This document shows, in pieces, positions 58,167-64,000 of a stretch of 64,000 nt of DNA; the first letter of the stretch is position 1; each line of letters begins with the position of its first letter. Source of the DNA: Hyphomicrobiales bacterium (GTDB lineage: Bacteria > Pseudomonadota > Alphaproteobacteria > Rhizobiales > Beijerinckiaceae); assembly GCA_900470095.1 (NCBI GenBank), contig UBZM01000010.1:1-64000 (forward strand), read 5' to 3'. The position numbers were made by a program, and so were the translations under genes. The notes beneath the pieces were generated by a model. It did not search any database. It was not told the origin of the DNA and saw only the letters and a list, made by a program, of their open reading frames with translations.

Positions 58167-59171
58167 TCAACCGCCGAGTTTGGCGGCGCGGGCGTCCCTC
58201 AACCGCGCGAAATCCTCACCCGCATGATGCGAGGACCGTGTCAGCGGCGTCGAGGACACCATCAGGAAGCCCTTCACATAGGCGATCGCCTCGAACCCCT
58301 TGAACTCGTCGGGCGTGACGAAGCGGATCACAGCATGATGCTTGCGCGAGGGCGCGAGGTATTGGCCGATGGTCATGAAATCGACGTCGGCCGAGCGCAG
58401 GTCGTCCATCAGCTGAAGGATCTCGTTCCGCTCCTCGCCGAGACCGACCATGATGCCGGACTTGGTGAAGATCGTCGGGTCGAGCTCCTTCACACGCTGC
58501 AGCAGGCGCAGCGAATGGAAGTAGCGCGCGCCGGGGCGCACCTTCAGGTACTTGCCGGGCACGGTTTCGAGATTGTGGTTGAACACGTCCGGCTTGGCCG
58601 CGACGACCACTTCGAGCGCGCCGGGCTTGCGCAGGAAATCCGGCGTCAGGATTTCGATCGTCGTGCCGGGCGAGGCCTCTCGGATCGCGCGGATCACGCG
58701 AGCGAAATGCTCCGCGCCGCCATCATCGAGATCGTCGCGATCGACCGAGGTGATGACGACATGCTCGAGGCCGAGCTTGGCGACGGCCTCGGCGACCTTG
58801 CGCGGCTCCTCCAGGTCGAGCGGCTGCGGCACGCCTGTCTTGACGTTGCAGAAGGCGCAGGCCCGCGTGCAGGTGTCGCCCATGATCATGAAGGTGGCGT
58901 GCTTCTTCTCCCAGCACTCGCCGATATTCGGGCAGCCCGCCTCCTCGCAGACCGTGACGAGCTTGTTCTCCTTCACGATCTTCTGCGTTTCGGCCCATTT
59001 CGGTGAGCCGGGCGCTTTCACTCTGATCCAGTCCGGCTTGCGAAGGACGGGATTCTCCGGGCGCTTCTGCTTCTCGGGATGGCGCAACTCGGCCGCAGGT
59101 TTGGCATCCGCCTTGGGATTGCCGACATTGGGCCGCGGGTCGCGGTTCAGAAGATCGAGAACGAGAGCCAT
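58167..59171 (-). CDS. lipA: Lipoyl synthase
   Basis: 334 residues, radical-SAM enzyme inserting sulphur into octanoyl groups of E2 and GcvH. Auxiliary cluster [20 protein letters not shown] (CX4CX5C), radical-SAM cluster [10 protein letters not shown] (CX3CX2C), and C-terminal Ser in [17 protein letters not shown]. The ATG 59171 ([14 protein letters not shown]) is chosen; the previous ATG gives 5 more residues. Lies with lpdA and pdhC in the pyruvate dehydrogenase region. Its product would be needed for the E2 there. Confidence 0.96.
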   Translation of the reverse strand: MALVLDLLNRDPRPNVGNPKADAKPAAELRHPEKQKRPENPVLRKPDWIRVKAPGSPKWAETQKIVKENKLVTVCEEAGCPNIGECWEKKHATFMIMGDTCTRACAFCNVKTGVPQPLDLEEPRKVAEAVAKLGLEHVVITSVDRDDLDDGGAEHFARVIRAIREASPGTTIEILTPDFLRKPGALEVVVAAKPDVFNHNLETVPGKYLKVRPGARYFHSLRLLQRVKELDPTIFTKSGIMVGLGEERNEILQLMDDLRSADVDFMTIGQYLAPSRKHHAVIRFVTPDEFKGFEAIAYVKGFLMVSSTPLTRSSHHAGEDFARLRDARAAKLGG

Positions 59172-59262
59172 GTCGTTTCCAGTCACCCGGTGCCTGTGAA
59201 GGGCACCAATTTGCTCTAGCTAATCTGCATCAGGCCCGGCGGCAACCTGACCGGAGGTCGCG

Positions 59263-59547
59263 TCAGGCTACAGGTTTCCGCAACGCGTTCCAGATCACGA
59301 TCACCACGCAGGCGCCCGCGATGGCCGCGACCAGGGTGCGAAGGAAGCCGTAGATCGGGATATCGAGCAGCTCGGCCAGGCGGCTGCCGACGAAGGAGCC
59401 TGCTACTCCCACCAGCATGTTGGTGAAGAGGCCGTGATCGGACGACGTGATGCGTTCCGCGACCCAGCCGGCAAGCAGGCCGATCAGCAATGTCGCGAAG
59501 AAGCCGTAACCGGGCGTACCGAGTGCGGCGTAGATGGGGCTGTCCAT
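59263..59547 (-). CDS. YeaQ/YmgE/GlsB-family small membrane protein (copy 1)
   Basis: 94 residues, transglycosylase-associated (GlsB/YeaQ/YmgE) family: glycine-rich helices GFFATLLIGLLAGWVAERI, NMLVGVAGSFVGSRLAELL, LVAAIAGACVVIVIWNALRK. Implicated in stress response; biochemistry unknown. First of three related genes in tandem on the same strand; this one is closest to the TIGR-type pattern, with an Asp-rich loop SSDHGLF. Confidence 0.85.
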   Translation of the reverse strand: MDSPIYAALGTPGYGFFATLLIGLLAGWVAERITSSDHGLFTNMLVGVAGSFVGSRLAELLDIPIYGFLRTLVAAIAGACVVIVIWNALRKPVA

Positions 59548-59618
59548 GATCCGTCGTCCCTTTCGTCAGCCTGCAGGATAAATCTGCCGGGCAGGCCGGG
59601 GACGGCCTGCACCGGTCG

Positions 59619-59963
59619 TTACGCGATGAACCTTGCCAGCAGCACCACCAGGATCGCGCCGAGCACCGCCATCGCCGCCTCGTCGAGGAAGGCATGTCCG
59701 GTCCGCACCCGCCAGCCGGTGATCCGCACCAGCCCCTGCCCGACCAGCATGCCGAGCACACCGACAACGGCGTGACGGATCAGCCCGCCGCCGCCCACCA
59801 CGAGGCTGGCGACGAAGCCGGTCACGGTCCCGAGCAGGATCGTCGGCGCCAGCGCCCGCCAATCCAGCGGCAGGCCGCGACCGGGGGGCAGTACCTCGAC
59901 CTTGTCATCGGGGATGACGCGGTCGGGACCACGGGATTTGCGCGTGCGCGGGCGTGTCGTCAT
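59619..59963 (-). CDS. YeaQ/GlsB-like small membrane protein with basic N-terminus (copy 2)
   Basis: 114 residues. After a charged N-terminal tail (MTTRPRTRKSRGPDRVIPDD, then KVEVLPPGRG) come three hydrophobic segments: ILLGTVTGFVASLVVGGGGL, RHAVVGVLGMLVGQGL and MAVLGAILVVLLARFIA. The GGGGLIRHAVVGVLGMLVG core and the C-terminal VLLARFIA match copy 3 (GGGGLVRYIITGLIGAFVG; VVLLARLIA), so it is a paralogue. Extended by about 30 residues compared with copy 3. Confidence 0.8.
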   Translation of the reverse strand: MTTRPRTRKSRGPDRVIPDDKVEVLPPGRGLPLDWRALAPTILLGTVTGFVASLVVGGGGLIRHAVVGVLGMLVGQGLVRITGWRVRTGHAFLDEAAMAVLGAILVVLLARFIA

Positions 59964-60009
59964 CGCTGGGATATGCCCTCGCACGGCGCGAGTTTCCAGA
60001 CCGGGAATG

Positions 60010-60258
60010 TCAGGCGATCAGCCGCGCCAGCAGCACCACGACGATGGCGCCGATCGTCGCCGTGATGATCTGCGAGACCAGCGGGTTGCCGATGCCGAGA
60101 TTCACGCCAAGCGCCGAGAGCAGGAAACTGCCGACGAAGGCCCCGATCAGGCCGGTGATGATGTAACGGACAAGCCCACCTCCACCGACGACGATACTGG
60201 CGAGCCAGCCGGCGACGAGACCGATGATGATGGCGACGATAATCGAACGCAGATCCAT
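60010..60258 (-). CDS. YeaQ/YmgE/GlsB-family small membrane protein (copy 3)
   Basis: 82 residues with three helices: IIVAIIIGLVAGWLASIVVG, GLIGAFVGSFLLSALG and ATIGAIVVVLLARLIA. Canonical length for the YeaQ/YmgE group. First of the three transcribed. Upstream is lpdA, whose stop is 72 bp away, so the group may be read through from the pyruvate dehydrogenase genes. Confidence 0.85.
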   Translation of the reverse strand: MDLRSIIVAIIIGLVAGWLASIVVGGGGLVRYIITGLIGAFVGSFLLSALGVNLGIGNPLVSQIITATIGAIVVVLLARLIA

Positions 60259-60330
60259 GGTGGTCTCCAGCTCTCGTGTGTCAGTCTGCCATCACCGAAC
60301 CCGGCACGGAGAGCACCCGGTTCAGTATCT

Positions 60331-61770
60331 CTACGCGTTCAACACCTTCCCATAGGCGTCGAGCACGCTTTCCTTCATCGTCTCCGACAGCGTCGGATGC
60401 GGGAAGATGGTGTGCATCAGCTCTTCCTCGGTCGTCTCGAGGTTCATGGCGACGACGAAGCCCTGGATCAGCTCCGTCACTTCCGCCCCGACCATATGCG
60501 CGCCGAGCAGCTTGCCGGTCTTGGCATCGAAGATCGTCTTGACCAGGCCGCTGTCTTCGCCGAGCGCGACAGCCTTGCCGTTGGCGACGAAGTTGAAGCG
60601 CCCGACCTTGAGCTCGTGCCCTGCAGCCTTGGCCTTGGCCTCAGTCAGGCCGACGCTGGCGATCTGAGGGTGGCAGTAGGTGCAGCCCGGGATCATGTTC
60701 TTGTCCATCGGGTGCGGATGCAGGCCCTTGATCGCCTCGACGCAGATCACAGCCTCATGCTCGGCCTTGTGCGCCAGCATCGGCGGCCCAGCGACGTCGC
60801 CGATCGCGTAGACGCCCTTCACATTGGTCCGGCAGAATTCGTCGATGGCGATGAAGCCGCGATCGGTCTTCACGCCGTGCGTCTCCAGGCCGAGATTCTC
60901 GACATTGGCGACGACGCCGACGGCGGAGATCATGCGGTCGGCTTGAATCGTCTGTTTGCCGCCCTTCTCGTCCTCGATATGGGCCGTGATCGAATCCGCC
61001 GATTTCTCGACCTTGGTCACCTTGGCGCTGGTGATGATCTTCATGCCCTGCTTCTCGAAGGCCTTGCGGGCGAAGGCGCCAATCTCGGCATCCTCGACCG
61101 GCACGACCTGCGGCAGGACCTCGACCACCGTCACCTCAACACCCATGGTGCGGTAGAATGAGGCGAACTCGATGCCGATCGCGCCCGAGCCCATCACCAG
61201 CAGCGATTTCGGCATCTTCTGCGGGACCATGGCCTCGAAATAGGTCCAGATCAGCTTGCCATCCGGCTCGAGGCCAGGAAGGGCACGCGGACGAGCGCCC
61301 GTCGCGACGATGATGTGATCAGCAGTGTAGCTGCCCTCGCCCTTGGCATTCTTCGGCGGCGGAACCTGCGGCTGCATGGCAGGCTTGGCGGTCTTGCCGA
61401 CCGTGATCGTGCCGGGCTTGGTCAGCTTGGCCTCGCCCCAGATCACGTCGACCTTGTTCTTCTTCATCAGGAACTGGACGCCGTTGTTCATGCGGGCGGC
61501 GATGCCGCGCGAGCGCTGGACGATGGCGGCAAGATCGGCCTTGAAGGAGCCTTCGAGCACCAGCCCATAATCCTTGGCGTGCTGGCCGTAATGCAGAATC
61601 TCCGCCGAACGCAGCAGCGCCTTGGTCGGGATGCAGCCCCAGTTCGAGCAGATGCCGGCAAGGTGCTCGCGCTCGACGATCGCCGTCTTGAAGCCGAGCT
61701 GCGCCGAGCGGATAGCCGCGATGTACCCCCCGGGGCCGGAGCCGATGATGATGACGTCGTAGTCAGCCAT
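60331..61770 (-). CDS. lpdA: Dihydrolipoyl dehydrogenase (E3)
   Basis: 479 residues. Reoxidises dihydrolipoamide in the 2-oxoacid dehydrogenase complexes. FAD site IIGSGPGGYIAAIRSAQLG, redox Cys pair in GICSNWGCIPTKALLRS, NAD site VMGSGAIGIEFASFYRTMG, and the active-site base region TIFPHPTLSETMKES with His. Usual motif GGxCLNxGCIPSK is slightly changed to GICSNWGCIPTK. Translated 1 bp after the stop of the lipoprotein gene, in the pdh group. Confidence 0.96.
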   Translation of the reverse strand: MADYDVIIIGSGPGGYIAAIRSAQLGFKTAIVEREHLAGICSNWGCIPTKALLRSAEILHYGQHAKDYGLVLEGSFKADLAAIVQRSRGIAARMNNGVQFLMKKNKVDVIWGEAKLTKPGTITVGKTAKPAMQPQVPPPKNAKGEGSYTADHIIVATGARPRALPGLEPDGKLIWTYFEAMVPQKMPKSLLVMGSGAIGIEFASFYRTMGVEVTVVEVLPQVVPVEDAEIGAFARKAFEKQGMKIITSAKVTKVEKSADSITAHIEDEKGGKQTIQADRMISAVGVVANVENLGLETHGVKTDRGFIAIDEFCRTNVKGVYAIGDVAGPPMLAHKAEHEAVICVEAIKGLHPHPMDKNMIPGCTYCHPQIASVGLTEAKAKAAGHELKVGRFNFVANGKAVALGEDSGLVKTIFDAKTGKLLGAHMVGAEVTELIQGFVVAMNLETTEEELMHTIFPHPTLSETMKESVLDAYGKVLNA

Positions 61771-61771
61771 G

Positions 61772-62407
61772 TTATTGACCCTTACTTTGAACCGACTTGG
61801 TGCGTCGCAACAACAACGCTAGCGTCGACTTGTCCTTTGACAGGGGGAATGGCGGAGTGACCATCGTTGAGAGGCCAAGGACGTCACCCTGCCGCGAATC
61901 ATGATGATATCTCTGCCACACGGAGGAGTTTGCGCACTCCAGACCGGATGTATTTCCAGTTACCGGATTCGCCGATGTTCCCGCATATTGGAAGCAGATC
62001 ACAGCCGTAGACTCCATCGACTGCATGCGCCCCAGTTCGGGGTGGTCGTACTTGAAATGCTGTCGCTGCTGAACGATCGCCCAACGGGACGGCAAGATGA
62101 CCCTGTTCCCTGGATACCAGAGGAAAGCACTGCCATCTGCGGCGATATAGGTAACCTGGGTGCCGTGCCGCGGCTCATAGCTCATCCACGTCTTGCCGAT
62201 CAGCAGACTGCGAAATTCATCGACCGACATGATCCCGGGAATGCCCGGCAGCGGTGATGGGCTCATCGTTGACGAAGACGAGATCGCAGGCGCAGGAGGA
62301 TCGAAGACGTTTCCCGGCGCCGTCCTTGAAGGTTGACAGCCGGCAAGGACGACAGTGGCCAGAAGGGCCAAGGTAGCGCTTCGGAATGAGCGCCAGCGCC
62401 CTATCAT
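61772..62407 (-). CDS. Predicted lipoprotein, unknown function, in the pdhC-lpdA interval
   Basis: 211 residues. Signal peptide with lipobox LAGC (ALLATVVLAGCQPSRTAP), a Pro/Ser-rich linker (about 30-55), then a domain with MSVDEFRSLLIGKTWMSYEP, AADGSAFLWYPGNRVILPSRWAIVQQRQ, VICFQYAG and GDVLGLSTMVTPP. The end GDVLGLSTM resembles GNVLGLGTI of the upstream neighbour, as do the strand with a bulky-residue W and the Cys. ATG overlaps the previous stop (ATGA) and its stop is 1 bp from lpdA. I recognise no family. The C-terminus is basic. Confidence 0.8.
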   Translation of the reverse strand: MIGRWRSFRSATLALLATVVLAGCQPSRTAPGNVFDPPAPAISSSSTMSPSPLPGIPGIMSVDEFRSLLIGKTWMSYEPRHGTQVTYIAADGSAFLWYPGNRVILPSRWAIVQQRQHFKYDHPELGRMQSMESTAVICFQYAGTSANPVTGNTSGLECANSSVWQRYHHDSRQGDVLGLSTMVTPPFPLSKDKSTLALLLRRTKSVQSKGQ

Positions 62408-62931
62408 TGAATGATGGTCCCCAGGCCCAGCACATTCCCCTGACTGCTGCGGATACGCACAAACGAAGACACCGCGGAGCAGGTCATCGTCTGGCCGTTG
62501 CGCTGCATGCTGACCGTGCTGCCTGCTGCAGAGAGCGGATAATAGTCACCGATCAAACAGACCGCCGGGCCGCTCAGCCCCTTGATTTCCTTCACGATGC
62601 CCCAGCGCAGGCGTTGCGTCCCGCGATCCCGCGCAGCCTGAACAGCCTGTCCGTTTGGGCCGAAGTAGATACTTCCCCTGAGATTGCCTTCACTGGCAGC
62701 AAGGAACGTCCGGCCGGCAATCTTCAGCCCCGCGCTACGCACAGCCGGATCGCTCGGCGCGCGGCTCGCTGGCTGCTGCGCCGCCACGCTGGAAAGGCTT
62801 CCACCCAAGACCAGCAACGCCCCTGCAAGGGCTGACGCGGGCAGATGCCGCGCGATGGCGACCGCCGGCCCTCTATCAACGACAGAAGCCCTGCCGTTGA
62901 CCTGCGTGGGAACGACGTCGCGATAGAGCAT
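62404..62931 (-). CDS. Predicted exported protein, paralogue of the adjacent lipoprotein
   Basis: 175 residues. Hydrophobic segment ALAGALLVLGGSLSSVAAQ (about 34-52) ends like a signal peptide (VAAQQPAS), although about 30 residues precede it, so a later start is possible. The domain contains GRTFLAASEGNLRGSIYFGP, RWGIVKEIKG, VCLIGDYYPL and ends GNVLGLGTIIQ. In order, RWxIV, a Cys-containing strand and G(N/D)VLGL occur also in the neighbour, suggesting tandem duplication. No known family recognised. 4-bp overlap with the lipoprotein gene. Confidence 0.7.
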   Translation of the reverse strand: MLYRDVVPTQVNGRASVVDRGPAVAIARHLPASALAGALLVLGGSLSSVAAQQPASRAPSDPAVRSAGLKIAGRTFLAASEGNLRGSIYFGPNGQAVQAARDRGTQRLRWGIVKEIKGLSGPAVCLIGDYYPLSAAGSTVSMQRNGQTMTCSAVSSFVRIRSSQGNVLGLGTIIQ

Positions 62932-63012
62932 CGGAAGCGCCTCAAAGCGCCCTTCCCAGGGAAGGGCTATGGGTGGGATTGCTGCTGCATCAGAACTGGC
63001 AACGCGCCCAAG

Positions 63013-64000
63013 TCACACCAGCATGGCCATCGGCTTCTCCACATAGCCCTTGAAGGCCTGCAGCAGTTCCGCCCCGAGCGCGCCATCGACCGCGCGGTGG
63101 TCGGTCGAGAGCGTCACCGACATGATGGTCGCGATCGCCAGCGCACCATTCTTGACCACGGCGCGCTGCTCGCCGGCGCCGACCGCCAGGATCGTCGCAT
63201 GCGGGGGGTTGATCACCGCGGCGAAATCCTTGACCCCGAACATGCCGAGATTGGAGACCGCCGACGTGCCGCCCTGGTATTCCTCGGGCTTGAGCTTGCG
63301 GGTCTTGGCGCGTGCCGCCATGTCCTTCATCTCGTTCGAGATCTGGCTCAGTGGCTTGTGGCAGGCGTCGCGGATGATCGGCGTGATCAGACCGCCCGGG
63401 ATCGAGACCGCGACGCCAACATCGGCATGCTTGTGCTTGAGCATGGCACCGTCGGTCCAGCTGACATTGGCATCCGGCACGGCCCGCAGCGCCAGCGCGA
63501 GAGCCTTGATCACCATGTCGTTGACCGAAAGTTTGTAAGCCGGCTTGCCGTCCTTCTCGGGCGCCGCGGCATTGAGCTCTGCGCGCAACTTCAGCAGCGC
63601 GTCGAGCTCGCAATCGACCGTCACGTAGAAATGCGGGATCGTCTGCTTCGCTTCGGTCAGGCGGCGCGCGATGGTCTTGCGCATGCCGTCATGTGGGATC
63701 TCCTCATAAGAGCCCGGCTCGAACAGCTTCTTGACCGCCTCGTCGGAGGGGCCGGCCGCAAGCGGCGCAGCAGCCGGCTTGGGCGCAGCAGCCGCAGGAG
63801 CGGCTGCCGGCGCGGCCTTGGCGCCGCCGCCGGCCTTGGCCGTCTCGATATCGCGCTCGACGATCCGTCCGTGCGGGCCCGAGCCCTGGACCTTGGCAAG
63901 ATCGAGCCCGGCATCCCGCGCGAGGCGGCGCGCCAATGGCGACGCGAAGGGGCGGCTGCCGTCGGCGGCATGCGCAGCGGGCTGCCCAGCCACAACCGGG
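63013..64000 (-). CDS. pdhC: Pyruvate dehydrogenase E2 (dihydrolipoamide acetyltransferase), 3' part
   Basis: Incomplete: the N-terminus, including the lipoyl domain, lies beyond the window. Visible from about 330 residues: E3/E1-binding domain FASPLARRLARDAGLDLAKV and GPHGRIVERDIE, an Ala/Pro/Lys-rich linker, and the catalytic core with EEIPHDGMRKTIARRLTEAK, VSNLGMFGVKDFAAVINPPH and the active-site DHRAVDGALGAELL. Acetylates CoA in the pyruvate dehydrogenase complex. Upstream genes pdhA and pdhB are presumably beyond the edge. Start cannot be determined. The two exported-protein genes and lpdA follow. Confidence 0.95.
   Translation of the reverse strand, partial: PVVAGQPAAHAADGSRPFASPLARRLARDAGLDLAKVQGSGPHGRIVERDIETAKAGGGAKAAPAAAPAAAAPKPAAAPLAAGPSDEAVKKLFEPGSYEEIPHDGMRKTIARRLTEAKQTIPHFYVTVDCELDALLKLRAELNAAAPEKDGKPAYKLSVNDMVIKALALALRAVPDANVSWTDGAMLKHKHADVGVAVSIPGGLITPIIRDACHKPLSQISNEMKDMAARAKTRKLKPEEYQGGTSAVSNLGMFGVKDFAAVINPPHATILAVGAGEQRAVVKNGALAIATIMSVTLSTDHRAVDGALGAELLQAFKGYVEKPMAMLV

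Overview
The window is high-GC DNA from an alphaproteobacterium of the order Hyphomicrobiales (Rhizobiales). Two arrangements point there: the dusB(nifR3)-ntrB-ntrC-ntrY-ntrX-hfq-hflX run beside a divergent fused ispDF, and pdhC-lpdA-lipA with lpdA in the pyruvate dehydrogenase group. Gene content fits Bosea or a close relative, but that is inference from style, not a database match. Coding density is high. I saw no tRNA, rRNA, insertion sequence, prophage or CRISPR array.

Layout. 0-8.3 kb: the inner-membrane pump of an RND efflux system, a bidirectional terminator, gatC-gatA, a UPF0173 metallo-hydrolase and adenine deaminase. 8.3-12.1 kb: a minus-strand copper-type operon (DUF2946, YcnI/DUF1775, CopC-CopD, Tat-exported DJ-1/PfpI protein); the YcnI gene appears frameshifted inside its signal peptide. 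12.2-14.9 kb: metE behind a cobalamin riboswitch and an AT-rich palindromic operator. 15.2-22.8 kb: a haem-type uptake run (TonB receptor, HemS-like protein, ChaN, YddA/SbmA-type ABC transporter, second ABC transporter). 22.8-27.5 kb: macB-macA-oprM, opposite strand. 27.5-37.5 kb: a B12-centred block with cobF, a riboswitch-controlled class I ribonucleotide reductase (nrdA-nrdB), and a second riboswitch before a BtuFCD-type ABC importer and a methyltransferase. 37.5-47.9 kb: fused pabBC, an ABC-F ATPase, a fused dioxygenase-hydrolase, a methyltransferase, a Bug/TctC binding protein, recX-arfB, mazG, hflX. 47.9-55.8 kb: hfq and the ntr nitrogen regulators with dusB. 55.9-64 kb: ispDF, pncC-type CinA, RatA-like protein, lipA, three YeaQ-type membrane proteins, lpdA, two related exported proteins and the 3' part of pdhC, which runs off the window.

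Main theme. Three cobalamin riboswitches lie within 19 kb. Two precede B12-independent isozymes (MetE, class I RNR), which B12 should switch off; the third precedes a corrinoid- or metal-chelate-type importer. The R2 subunit NrdB has the residues of the class Ic Mn/Fe enzyme: Phe at the radical-Tyr position and Glu at the first metal ligand, with all ligand spacings equal to those I recall for the Chlamydia protein. The cell would then replace cobalt-dependent enzymes by Zn (MetE) and Mn/Fe (NrdB) enzymes when B12 runs short. The metE and nrdA leaders also share a similar stretch after the aptamer, ending in a small hairpin next to the start codon. The btuF leader lacks it and instead has a possible second promoter with a palindromic operator downstream of the riboswitch.
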